From contig ONYZ01000032.1 of assembly GCA_900322175.1 (NCBI GenBank), positions 1-48,363 of the forward strand: a stretch of DNA of 48,363 bases, in the 5' to 3' direction. Every line of letters starts with the position of its first letter. Position 1 is the stretch's first letter. Shown here piece by piece: positions 24,764-33,614 of the stretch. The position numbers and the translations under genes are program-made. A model generated the notes under the pieces. The model made no database searches, was not told where the DNA came from, and saw only the letters and a list, made by a program, of their open reading frames with translations. Source of the DNA: an uncultured Prevotella sp. Lineage in GTDB: Bacteria > Bacteroidota > Bacteroidia > Bacteroidales > Bacteroidaceae.

Positions 24764-26545
24764 ATGAAAACAAAAATGAACATAAAAGCAATGGGTGTCG
24801 GAATGCTCTTCTCGGCAGCCCTGGTATGCTTTACCTCTTGCGACGACTTCTTGGATCGTCCGACAGAGGATAGTTACAATACGGAAAACTATTATTCTTC
24901 CGACGAAGCCTGCATTTCGGGTGTCAACTATCTCTATAATTCGCCATGGTATGACTTCCAGCGTGGCTTTATCAAGGTTGGTGAGGTTATGGCGGGTAAT
25001 ATGTATATGGGTAATAGCCCTTACCTTAACTTCTCGGTTAATGGTACCGATGTAGACCTTGTTAATATGTCATATTCGCTGTGGGCAGTTATCAGCCACT
25101 GTTCTACGGTATATCAGTCAATCTCTGGTGCTAGCGCATCACAGACAGTAAAGAACCAGACAATGGGTGAGTGCCTGGCATGGAAGGCTATGGCTTATTT
25201 CTATCTGGTACGTTCGTTTGGCGATGTACCCATCGTTCACGATAACTCGGCAACTCTTGCCGCTGGCAATTATAATGAGATGTCAAAGGTAGAGAAGGCC
25301 GATGTTTACGAGTATATCATCCTTACTCTAGAGAAGGCTTTGGAGCTTCTTCCACGCGAGAAGAGCACTACTGGTCGTGTAGACTATTATTGTGCAGAGG
25401 GTCTGCTGGCTAAGGTATATCTTACCAAGGCGGGTGTTACAGGCAGTCTTAATAGCGAAGATTTGGCCAAGGCTGCTCAGTATGCCAAGGATGTAATCGA
25501 CAATTCCGGACGATCATTGATGCCAGAATACGAGGACATCTTCCGCGGTTCTAACAATAATAGCGACGAGAGCCTGTTTGCTTGGCGCTGGACTGTAGGC
25601 GCTCACTGGACTTGTCAGAACTCATTACAGAGCGACCTTGCTATCGAAGGCTTTTGTGAGGTAGGTAATGTATGGGGCGGTTGGGGTGGCCCATCTGCCG
25701 ACTTGATGGAAGCATTTGGTGTTTACACTATTGAAGGTACAGGTGCCGATGCTCGTTTGAAGGAATTCCCAAGTCCGGATAGCCGACCTGACATTGACAA
25801 GCGTCGTAAGGCTACAATGATGCTTCCTGGCGATGTGTATCCATACTTCTGGCGCGACAAGGGAGGTCTTGACTATCTTAAGTACATCTATGACAGCAAC
25901 TACAACGCTTCGGCAACTGGTCAGCTCCAAGGTCCTTGCGGTTCTAACAACGTGAAGCACCTTTACGGAAATACTGCCGACCACGTAGCTGAGATGGGTA
26001 TTGCCGATGGCCGTATGGCTTCTGCACTTGCTACTCACATCCTGCGTCTTGCCGATGTGTATTTGGTATATGCCGAGGCTATGACACTTCAAGGTAAGGG
26101 TTCCGATGCTTCTGCCTGTGATGCATATAATAAGGTACACCAGCGCGCTATTCCTACAGCAGCCGCAGTTAATAGTCTTACATTCGACATGATATGGAAG
26201 GAGCGCCGTCTTGAGCTTGCCGGCGAGGGCGACCGTTGGTACGACTATGTTCGTCGTGCTTACTACGATGTCGATGCTTGTATCACCGAACTTAAGAACC
26301 AGCACCGCAACCAGCTCTGGAACTGCAACGCTCTCTACAAGGCCTATTATGAGTCTGATCGCAGTACATGGAACATTGTAACAGCCGATGGTAATGTAGA
26401 GTATAATTATGAGGTAGCTGTACCTAATGTTACAGCCAATTCATTCGTACTTCCGTTCCCGACAGAGGACGTGGCTCTGAATCCTAACGTAGGTTCTAAC
26501 GTTCCTGCTGTACATGTAGACATTCGTAATACTTATTCTTATTAA
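24764..26545 (+). CDS. susD: SusD/RagB-type glycan-binding lipoprotein
   Basis: The lipobox FTSCDDF follows a signal peptide. N- and C-terminal SusD blocks are visible: FLDRPTEDSYNTENYYSSDE at the start, KAMAYFYLVRSFGDVPIV in the TPR region, and WKERRLELAGEGDRWYDYVR near the C-terminus. The protein forms the lid of the SusC transporter on the cell surface and binds oligosaccharide. It follows susC by 18 nt. The next gene's most upstream ATG overlaps its stop by one base (TAATG), which suggests coupling. The 593-aa length is typical. Confidence 0.95.
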   Translation: MKTKMNIKAMGVGMLFSAALVCFTSCDDFLDRPTEDSYNTENYYSSDEACISGVNYLYNSPWYDFQRGFIKVGEVMAGNMYMGNSPYLNFSVNGTDVDLVNMSYSLWAVISHCSTVYQSISGASASQTVKNQTMGECLAWKAMAYFYLVRSFGDVPIVHDNSATLAAGNYNEMSKVEKADVYEYIILTLEKALELLPREKSTTGRVDYYCAEGLLAKVYLTKAGVTGSLNSEDLAKAAQYAKDVIDNSGRSLMPEYEDIFRGSNNNSDESLFAWRWTVGAHWTCQNSLQSDLAIEGFCEVGNVWGGWGGPSADLMEAFGVYTIEGTGADARLKEFPSPDSRPDIDKRRKATMMLPGDVYPYFWRDKGGLDYLKYIYDSNYNASATGQLQGPCGSNNVKHLYGNTADHVAEMGIADGRMASALATHILRLADVYLVYAEAMTLQGKGSDASACDAYNKVHQRAIPTAAAVNSLTFDMIWKERRLELAGEGDRWYDYVRRAYYDVDACITELKNQHRNQLWNCNALYKAYYESDRSTWNIVTADGNVEYNYEVAVPNVTANSFVLPFPTEDVALNPNVGSNVPAVHVDIRNTYSY

Positions 26546-26565
26546 TGATTAAAATGCAATATAAA

Positions 26566-27879
26566 ATGAAAAAGCATATTAATTGGGCTTTACTTGCCGT
26601 CGGTTTTGTGTCGCTCTTCAGCTCTTGTACTGACGAGCCCGACAAATTTGAGTTGACGGGTGGAAAACCTTCAATAAACTATATACGTTTGCAGGATGCT
26701 GCTTCTAAGGATTCGCTTCTTGTCGAAGCCTTCACTGCTACCCCTATCTGTATTGTAGGTGAGAATCTTACAAGTATTAAGGAGATGTACTTCAATGACG
26801 TAAAGGCAACTCTGAATACAAGTTACATCACCAAAAACACCATGCTGCTCACTATTCCAAAGGATATTCCTGGTAGCAACACTGGTAAGATTTATATGGT
26901 GACACGCGATGCTGATACAGTTACCTACGACTTCAAGGTGCTTGTTCCTGCTCCTGTGGTTACTGCTATGAAGAATGAGTGGGCTAAGGTAGGTGACGAT
27001 GCTGTTATTACAGGTCAGTATTTCGTTGACGACCCCAACCAGCCTCTGTCTGTTACCTTTACTGGCATCAGCAACTCAACCAGCATCAAGGTGCCTGCAG
27101 AGAATTTCAAGTCTATATCTGCCTCTCAGATCGTATTCAAAGTTCCTGAGGGTGTTCAGGAAGGACAACTTGAAGTATCTTCTATCTATGGTACAGGAAA
27201 GTCTAAGTTCTACTTCCACGATAGCCGTGGTCTTATCACCAACTTCGACGGAGCTACCGATGTTGTTCCACAGGGATGGAATATTAATGCTATAACCTAC
27301 AGCGATGTTAACGGTGTTGACGGAATGTATGTACAGGTTGGTCCTGCAGAAACCGAAGGTGGATGGGTAGAGGATCTTAAACTCCCATTCTGGTGCGGTA
27401 ACTGGAACGGCGATCCTATGAGCATCACTTCTGGTCCTGGTATTCCTCTGCGTAACTTCCTGGATTTCTCTGATTGGGAGAACATGTCATTCAAGATGGA
27501 GCTCTTTATTCCAAAGTCAAATCCATGGTCGGCAGGTGCTATGCAGATTCTCTTCGTAAACAATCAGCAGTGTGCTAACGACTCTTGGCAGAACAATACC
27601 TATATCCATACCAGTGCCGACGGTGGTCTCGACTTGCCACGTGCCCTCTATAATCCTTGGAAGGATTCAGGTTCATTCGATACTGGCGACGAGTGGATTA
27701 CGGTAACTATTCCTCTGACAGAATTCGTATATAACGATGATGGTAGCAAGGTAAGCAATCCTATGAGCGAAAGTTCGTTCGACAGCTTTATTATCTGGCC
27801 TATCAATGGCGGCGTCTCTGGTACTGCTTGTACCCCAATATTCCGCTATGACAACATCCGAGTTGTTCCAAATCTCTAA
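26566..27879 (+). CDS. Surface glycan-binding lipoprotein (SGBP, TIG domains)
   Basis: I place the start at MKKHINWALLAVGFVSLFSS, a clear lipoprotein signal with lipobox SSC; in-frame ATGs at 26545 and 26554 are alternatives. Two TIG/IPT-like Ig domains follow (CIVGENLTSIKEMYFNDVKA, then AVITGQYFVDDPNQ). The C-terminal half (from about GLITNFDGATDVVPQGWN) has many Trp and Gly and resembles the glycan-binding domain of SGBP-B proteins from xyloglucan loci. It should sit on the cell surface and hold polysaccharide near SusCD. No catalytic motif is seen. It lies between susD and a second SGBP. Confidence 0.85.
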   Translation: MKKHINWALLAVGFVSLFSSCTDEPDKFELTGGKPSINYIRLQDAASKDSLLVEAFTATPICIVGENLTSIKEMYFNDVKATLNTSYITKNTMLLTIPKDIPGSNTGKIYMVTRDADTVTYDFKVLVPAPVVTAMKNEWAKVGDDAVITGQYFVDDPNQPLSVTFTGISNSTSIKVPAENFKSISASQIVFKVPEGVQEGQLEVSSIYGTGKSKFYFHDSRGLITNFDGATDVVPQGWNINAITYSDVNGVDGMYVQVGPAETEGGWVEDLKLPFWCGNWNGDPMSITSGPGIPLRNFLDFSDWENMSFKMELFIPKSNPWSAGAMQILFVNNQQCANDSWQNNTYIHTSADGGLDLPRALYNPWKDSGSFDTGDEWITVTIPLTEFVYNDDGSKVSNPMSESSFDSFIIWPINGGVSGTACTPIFRYDNIRVVPNL

Positions 27880-27897
27880 TTAATTAAGCAAAAGACA

Positions 27898-30405
27898 ATG
27901 AAAAAGAATAATATCTTTTCAGCCATCTTAACGATGTGCTTAGTGCTGACAGGAGCAACCTCCTTTACGGCATGTAGCAATGATGACCTCGACACAAACC
28001 AGTTTGTTTCTGGTGTAGGTCTCAATGTGTACGGTCCTACTCCAGTTATGCGTGGTGGTACACTCCGCTTCATTGGTAGTAACCTGGATCAGATTTCTCA
28101 GGTAGAGATACCTGGTGTAGCCCCTATTACCAATATCGAAGTGGTAAAGGCTGGTATACCAAGTGAGATACGTGTTGTCGTTCCTCACGATGGTCCTGTG
28201 CCTGGCATTGTTAAACTGACCACAAAGACTGGTAACGTTATTTCAACTATTACCGAGTTGAATTATACTGAGGGACTTGATCCTGCAAATATCACCATGC
28301 CAGCATCAGCTATGCCTGGTGAGAAGATTCGCCTCACTATTCCTGAAGGAAGTGATGATTATCTGGACATCATCCAGATGGTAGAATTTGCTGATGGTGT
28401 ATGTGTTGGTGTTGATAACTTCACTGCACACAACCGTTATGTTATCGAACTGGTTGTTCCCGAGGAGGCAAAGACTGGTAAGCTGAAACTTTATACAGTT
28501 GATCTGACTAACGCTGAGATTGATCCTAACAATGTTGAGTATCAGATTATTTCAACCAAGAATGCTATTGAGATTGGCGTTCCGTCTACAAGCAAGATTG
28601 CTTCTCCTCGTGGCGAGGCCGATGTGCTTGGAACTATCACCGCTAAGGTTGGTGAGACAATCACTCTGACAGGTAACTACTACAATCTGGTAGAGAAGGT
28701 CGTATTTGGAAATGTTGAGGTTACAGATTTCGAGGCAACAAAGACTTCTATTACATTTGCATTGCCAGCCGAGGCTCCCGATGGCGCTTTCAACTTCATT
28801 ACCCGTTCGGGTGTTGAGGTTCCAGTAGGTAACATCAATACAGTTAAGCCTTCTGAGGCTGTTGCTACTCCTAATCCAGTAAAGGCTGGTACTGTTCTTG
28901 TTATCAACGGTAAGGATCTTGATGTTGTTACAAGTGTTGAGTTCCCTGATGCTGATGCTCAGAGTGGTGATGCTATCACTGTGGCTGCCGACAAGATTAT
29001 AGTTAAGGCAGTACCAGAAAAGGCTACCGAGGGTAATATCACTCTCCGCATGGCTAATGGTGCTGGTGTCGAAGTTGCTTACACATTGGTTAAGCCTGTT
29101 GTTACTGGTTACGGCAATTCAGTTGTAAATGCTGGTGGCGCATTGGTTATCAACGGTACTAACCTTGATCTGGTTAAGACTGTACAGTTTGGCGATGGAA
29201 CTACCGAGGTGAAGGTAGAGCCTGCAGCCGATGGTAACAGCATCTCACTTACTGTACCTATGGACGCAGTAAGCTGTAAGCCAACTCTTAAGCTTGCTAA
29301 CGGAACAACTGTTTCTGGACTCGACCTGACAGTAAACGAGGCAGTATTCTGCTATGCCACAGCTCTGCCTGGTGATGAGGATGAGATAAAGGCTGGTAAC
29401 AGCATGGTACTGAATGTAGTTAATGGCGACAAACTTACTGGTGTAGAAATCAATGGTGCTGCTTGTCAGTGGATTATTACAGGTCTGAACAAGGATCAGC
29501 TTATTATTGGTGTTCCAGAAAACGCTAAGAAGGGTTCTGCAGTTCGTCTGATTTCTTCCAACGGAGAGATTACCTATACCATAGACTTTATTCCTAACAC
29601 TGAGGTAACCACAGTGCTGTGGACTGGTACTGTAGATCTTGGTTCATGGTCTTTGAACTGGGAAATGGGTAAGGGCACTGCTGGTGATAATAATCCAAAC
29701 ATGTTCAAGGATATGGACCTCCAGGAGGGTGATGTAATCCGTGTATATGTTACTCCATACAATGATTGGTGGAATGTAAAGTTCTACGATGGACATTGGG
29801 TTGCACAGGAAGAGGCTGGCGTTGCAGCAGGTGTAGGCAGCGGTGCTGAGATTAATCCTGGTAACTATAATCTTGCTGAGCACGATGGTGCCATAGAGTT
29901 TGTAGCTACCGCCCAAATGGTTGAACAATTGACTACCCTGACCGATTGGGGTATGTGCTGGATTGTTAATGGTGAAGGCGCTGTTCTTACTAAGATTGCT
30001 GTAACTCATTACAACAGCCTTGAGACGACTCTTTGGGAAGGTGAAGCTATTGCCGACGATTGGGGCAACCAGCCTTATGTCCTCTCTGATGGAGGTGCAG
30101 AACTGTCAGCTTTTGGTGCAAAGGCAGGTCAGACCATTTACTTCTATCTCACTCCACTGGATGCAGCATGGAAGATTGAGTTTGTTGAAGGTCACTGGGG
30201 CAAAACCTACGCAAGTGTTTGTAGCTTGGGTAACGACACCGAAGGTGGTAAGTTCACTCAGTATGACCTTGATGGTAATGGAGGAAAGTATGCACTTAAA
30301 CTCACTCAGGAGATGCTCGATGCAGCATATACCTCGCAGGGATGGGGAGGTGTATTCGTTCTCAATGGAGACAACGTGAAGTGTACTAAGATTACAATTG
30401 AGTAA
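27898..30405 (+). CDS. Second surface glycan-binding lipoprotein with tandem C-terminal modules
   Basis: A lipoprotein signal with lipobox FTAC leads into a string of TIG/IPT-like Ig repeats (for example GGTLRFIGSNLDQISQVEIP and GGALVINGTNLDLVKTVQFG), about five in all over residues 35-490. The C-terminus has two related modules, about residues 570-705 and 708-835. Each has an opening LW motif, a YVTP/YLTP strand, a GHW and a closing W-x-V-N/L-N-G-x strand, so they look like an internal duplication of a carbohydrate-binding beta sandwich. A surface role in capturing the PUL substrate is likely. A strong hairpin follows the stop and separates it from the enzymes. Confidence 0.82.
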   Translation: MKKNNIFSAILTMCLVLTGATSFTACSNDDLDTNQFVSGVGLNVYGPTPVMRGGTLRFIGSNLDQISQVEIPGVAPITNIEVVKAGIPSEIRVVVPHDGPVPGIVKLTTKTGNVISTITELNYTEGLDPANITMPASAMPGEKIRLTIPEGSDDYLDIIQMVEFADGVCVGVDNFTAHNRYVIELVVPEEAKTGKLKLYTVDLTNAEIDPNNVEYQIISTKNAIEIGVPSTSKIASPRGEADVLGTITAKVGETITLTGNYYNLVEKVVFGNVEVTDFEATKTSITFALPAEAPDGAFNFITRSGVEVPVGNINTVKPSEAVATPNPVKAGTVLVINGKDLDVVTSVEFPDADAQSGDAITVAADKIIVKAVPEKATEGNITLRMANGAGVEVAYTLVKPVVTGYGNSVVNAGGALVINGTNLDLVKTVQFGDGTTEVKVEPAADGNSISLTVPMDAVSCKPTLKLANGTTVSGLDLTVNEAVFCYATALPGDEDEIKAGNSMVLNVVNGDKLTGVEINGAACQWIITGLNKDQLIIGVPENAKKGSAVRLISSNGEITYTIDFIPNTEVTTVLWTGTVDLGSWSLNWEMGKGTAGDNNPNMFKDMDLQEGDVIRVYVTPYNDWWNVKFYDGHWVAQEEAGVAAGVGSGAEINPGNYNLAEHDGAIEFVATAQMVEQLTTLTDWGMCWIVNGEGAVLTKIAVTHYNSLETTLWEGEAIADDWGNQPYVLSDGGAELSAFGAKAGQTIYFYLTPLDAAWKIEFVEGHWGKTYASVCSLGNDTEGGKFTQYDLDGNGGKYALKLTQEMLDAAYTSQGWGGVFVLNGDNVKCTKITIE

Positions 30406-30420
30406 TTAACCTATAATTCA

Positions 30421-30459
30421 GGAGGCGCAATTGTGTGATTGCGCCTCCTTTAAAATTTT
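30421..30459 (+). terminator. Internal terminator/attenuator in the PUL
   Basis: GGAGGCGCAAT (30421-30431) pairs perfectly with ATTGCGCCTCC (30438-30448) around TGTGTG, followed by TTTAAAATTTT. It lies 15 nt before the GH26 gene on the same strand, so it should lower enzyme expression relative to susCD. Confidence 0.8.
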
Positions 30460-30462
30460 GAT

Positions 30463-31656
30463 ATGTCTAAAGTAATAAAGAGCGTATTATTTACTATCTC
30501 GGTTATCACGTTGATAACTGCATGTGGAAGAAATGGCAAAGCCGACGACCCTATCGGTGAGTCGGGCAAGACTGTTCGTACAGAGAATATGCTATCCAAC
30601 CTGAGAGCTCAGGCTGATAGCGGTGTCTATATGTTTGGACATCATGACGATGTGGTTTATGGTATAGGTTGGGAGTCTGACTATGACAACGACTCTACAA
30701 TCGGAACAAAATCGGATGTAAAGAGCGTATGCAATGATTTTCCTGCTGTCCTCAGTTTCGACCTCGGTCATATAGAACTGGGTGATGACAAGAATCTGGA
30801 TGGCGTGCCATTTAAGCGTATCCGTCAGGAAATCATAAACCACTTCGATCATGGCGGAATGATTACACTTTCGTGGCATCTCGACAATCCGTTGTCAGGT
30901 GGCTCCTCGTGGGTGGCCGATTCTCTGAAAGACGTCGAAAAGAATACCGTTGCCTCAGTTCTTGAGGGTGGAAAGCAACATGAGCTGTTCCTTACATGGC
31001 TGGACAAAGTGGCTGATTTCCTTAACTCATTAGAGACACCGTACGGAGTCAGGGTTCCTGTGTTGTTCCGTCCTTGGCACGAGCATACTGGTTCGTGGTT
31101 CTGGTGGGGCCAGGACTTCTGCACACCTGAGCAATATAAGAGTCTTTGGACTATGACGGTTGAGCGACTAAAGGATAAGGGCGTGGTAAATGCACTATTC
31201 GCTTACTCTCCAGGCACTGAGCCCGATGGCGATGACACAAAGTATCTGGAGCGCTATCCTGGCGACGATATAATCGACGTTGTTGGTCTCGACTGTTACT
31301 GCTTTGCTCCTGATGCTGATACAGTGAAAGTGGCAAAGTTTGCCGACGATTTGGATAAGAATCTGGCTATGGTAGGTAAAGTGGCGAAAGCGCATAATAA
31401 GGTGATGGCGCTGACTGAGACTGGTTATGAGGGCATCAAGACCAGCGACTGGTGGACCAAGACGTTGGCTCCTGTACTTGCAAAGTATCCTATAGGTTAT
31501 GTGCTGGTGTGGCGAAATGCCAGAGAGAGACCTCAGCATCACTTCGCTCCATATCCTGGTCATGTATCAACAACCAATTTTGTGGAGTTCTATAATCTTA
31601 ATGAAACACTGTTCTTGCATGATGTAAACGGATTATATCTTTCTAATAACAACTAA
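30463..31656 (+). CDS. GH26 endo-beta-1,4-mannanase lipoprotein
   Basis: A lipoprotein signal (lipobox ITAC) precedes one GH26 barrel. The acid/base Glu207 lies in FRPWHEHTGSWFWWG and the nucleophile Glu319 in ALTETGYEG. The WFWWG and CTPEQYKSLW elements are typical of mannanases rather than GH26 lichenases. It should cut beta-mannan or glucomannan at the cell surface or in the periplasm. The 397-aa length is normal for a single-domain enzyme. It is 57 nt after the second SGBP, just beyond an internal terminator, and 11 nt before the GH5 gene. Confidence 0.92.
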   Translation: MSKVIKSVLFTISVITLITACGRNGKADDPIGESGKTVRTENMLSNLRAQADSGVYMFGHHDDVVYGIGWESDYDNDSTIGTKSDVKSVCNDFPAVLSFDLGHIELGDDKNLDGVPFKRIRQEIINHFDHGGMITLSWHLDNPLSGGSSWVADSLKDVEKNTVASVLEGGKQHELFLTWLDKVADFLNSLETPYGVRVPVLFRPWHEHTGSWFWWGQDFCTPEQYKSLWTMTVERLKDKGVVNALFAYSPGTEPDGDDTKYLERYPGDDIIDVVGLDCYCFAPDADTVKVAKFADDLDKNLAMVGKVAKAHNKVMALTETGYEGIKTSDWWTKTLAPVLAKYPIGYVLVWRNARERPQHHFAPYPGHVSTTNFVEFYNLNETLFLHDVNGLYLSNNN

Positions 31657-31667
31657 TATTAACGAGT

Positions 31668-33242
31668 ATGAAAATTAAAAACATCTTTTCTATTACCGCC
31701 ATTATGGCCATGCTCACTATTAATGTAGCATGCGGAGGAGGTAGTGATGATCCAGAACCAACTCCAACTCCTACACCAACGGTTATACCACCTACGGTAC
31801 TGTCAACAACTCCTGCTAATGGCGCAACAGATATTGCCACTGGTGCTATCAGTGTGCAAGTAAGCTACGACAAGGATGTCAATATGTCGAACGATCCCAG
31901 TTTGAAGCCTGTCATTTCTGGAGGAACACTATCAGGCTCTGCAACGGTAAGTGGTAAGAATCTGAGCTTTACAGTTAACTGCTCTGATTATGAGACCAAG
32001 GTTATCGTAAAGATCCCCAAGGGCCTTATCGGCGTGACAGGTGCTCTTGCTGATGAGTATTCATTCAGTTTCACCACAAAGAAGAAACCAGATGCTCTCA
32101 ACAACGATGCTACTGCTCTGGCCAAGAAGTTAGGCTGGGGATGGAACCTAGGTAATCATTTCGATACTAGTTCGGGGCAGGATGGTACGCCCAACCAGTG
32201 GGGCTATTGGGATAATGCCACACCTACACAGGTGCTCTATACCAACCTGAAGGCTGCTGGAGTAAGTACCGTACGTGTTTGTGTGACATGGGGTAACTAT
32301 CAAACTGCCGACCCATGGACTATCGATGCCACCTATATGGCTGAGGTAAAACAGAATGTAGAATGGGCTGAGGCTGCAGGACTGAATGTTGTACTGAACA
32401 TGCACCACGATGAGTATTGGCAGGACATCAAGCAGGCTGCCAGCAATAACATCATCAACGAGAGTATAAAGGACCGTATAGCCAAGACCTGGACTCAGAT
32501 AGCTGAGGCTTTCAAGGATAAGGGTGACTTCCTCTTCTTCGAGTCATTCAACGAGGTTCAGGATGGTAACTGGGGTTGGGGCGACAACCTTACTGATGGT
32601 GGCAAACAGTATAAGACTCTGAACGAGTGGAACCAGTTGGTAGTAAACACTATCCGTGCTACAGGTGGCAATAATGCCACACGCTGGATAGGTGTACCTG
32701 CCTATGCGTCTAGTCCCAAGTTCGCACTCGAGGATGGATTTGTATTGCCTACAGATGCTGCCAATCGTGTGATGGTTAGCGTACACTTCTATGATCCTAA
32801 CACTTTTACGCTGACACCGGAAGACAGTGGCGGTAAGTCGGAGTGGGGCCACACAGCTGCTTCAGGCAAGTATCAGTCAGGCAGCAACGAGGAACATGTG
32901 GTTGAGACATTCCAGAAACTGCAGGAGAAGTACGTTGCCAATAATATCCCCGTTTACATCGGCGAGTATGGTTGCGTGATGCACACTACCGACCGTTCAA
33001 ATCTGTTCCGTAACTACTACTTGGAGTACGTATGCCGTGCGGCTCATACCTACAACATGCCGCTGTTTGTATGGGACAATAACTCGACCGGAGGCGGAAA
33101 CGAACATCATGGTTACTTTAACCACAACGATGGCACATACCTTAATGACTTGGAGTCGCTAGTAAAGACAATGATAAAGGCTGCAACATCTGATGATGTC
33201 AACTACACATTAGAGACAGTTTACAACAGCGCTCCAAAATAA
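31668..33242 (+). CDS. GH5 endo-glycanase lipoprotein with Ig-like domain
   Basis: A lipoprotein signal (lipobox NVAC) is followed by a Pro/Thr linker (EPTPTPTPTVIPP), a Big_5-type Ig-like domain (about residues 42-140) and a GH5 catalytic barrel. The acid/base Glu296 is in FESFNEVQDG and the nucleophile Glu433 in YIGEYGCV; LGWGWNLGNHFD and VLNMHHDEYW are family blocks. It resembles GH5 endo-beta-1,4-glucanases, including the subfamily found in xyloglucan loci, but subfamily cannot be fixed by eye. It follows GH26 by 11 nt. An 11-bp duplication (AACAGCGCTCC) spans its stop codon. Confidence 0.9.
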   Translation: MKIKNIFSITAIMAMLTINVACGGGSDDPEPTPTPTPTVIPPTVLSTTPANGATDIATGAISVQVSYDKDVNMSNDPSLKPVISGGTLSGSATVSGKNLSFTVNCSDYETKVIVKIPKGLIGVTGALADEYSFSFTTKKKPDALNNDATALAKKLGWGWNLGNHFDTSSGQDGTPNQWGYWDNATPTQVLYTNLKAAGVSTVRVCVTWGNYQTADPWTIDATYMAEVKQNVEWAEAAGLNVVLNMHHDEYWQDIKQAASNNIINESIKDRIAKTWTQIAEAFKDKGDFLFFESFNEVQDGNWGWGDNLTDGGKQYKTLNEWNQLVVNTIRATGGNNATRWIGVPAYASSPKFALEDGFVLPTDAANRVMVSVHFYDPNTFTLTPEDSGGKSEWGHTAASGKYQSGSNEEHVVETFQKLQEKYVANNIPVYIGEYGCVMHTTDRSNLFRNYYLEYVCRAAHTYNMPLFVWDNNSTGGGNEHHGYFNHNDGTYLNDLESLVKTMIKAATSDDVNYTLETVYNSAPK

Positions 33243-33258
33243 CAGCGCTCCGTAATAA

Positions 33259-33297
33259 GAAAAGATGCCAATCTGCTGAAGGTCGGCATCTTTCATA
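33259..33297 (+). terminator. Terminator after the GH26-GH5 genes
   Basis: AAAGATGCC (33261-33269) pairs with GGCATCTTT (33285-33293). The T run is short (CTTTCATATT), so its strength is moderate. Confidence 0.6.
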
Positions 33298-33445
33298 TTA
33301 ACTGCCTCTGTCCGTCAGGACCACACATTTTTTTGATAAATTGTCTTCCACTTCCACCAAACCATACTTAAAGCCGTATAAATACAGGTGTTTTCAGAGG
33401 TGGAAGTGCCTTATTTTACTTCCACCTCTCTTCCACCTTTTCTAT

Positions 33446-33530
33446 CAAAACAACTTGTTTTGTTGTCGAAGAGCATATTTATTGCCATCTAAAAGATAAC
33501 TTCTTCGAAAGTAAAACAAGTTGTTTTACT
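33446..33530. repeat. Nested inverted repeat downstream of GH5/GH9
   Basis: Arms 33453-33472 and 33502-33521 match as inverted repeats at 17 of 20 positions around a 29-nt loop. Each arm also overlaps a local palindrome: CAAAACAA-C-TTGTTTTG at 33446-33462 and AGTAAAACAA-G-TTGTTTTACT at 33510-33530. The region could form one large or two small cruciforms. Confidence 0.7.
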
Positions 33531-33614
33531 CTTAAAGATGCTACTTCTTCATACTTGGGACCTTACTTTTAAGCATCTAAAACTATGGATTGCAACTCGT
33601 CAGCCTACGGTACT

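Larger units (their letters stand above)
33243..33614. other. 372-bp convergent intergenic region with inverted repeats
   Basis: The gap holds the GH5 terminator (33259-33297), repeated CTTCCACC units on the plus strand (about 33346-33436) and two near-palindromes of the type AAAACAA-n-TTGTTTT (33446-33462, 33510-33530). No open frame of note was seen. Confidence 0.5.

Noticed and set aside
33225-33251. Direct duplication of AACAGCGCTCC across the GH5 stop codon
   Set aside because: It is probably a simple local duplication without visible function.
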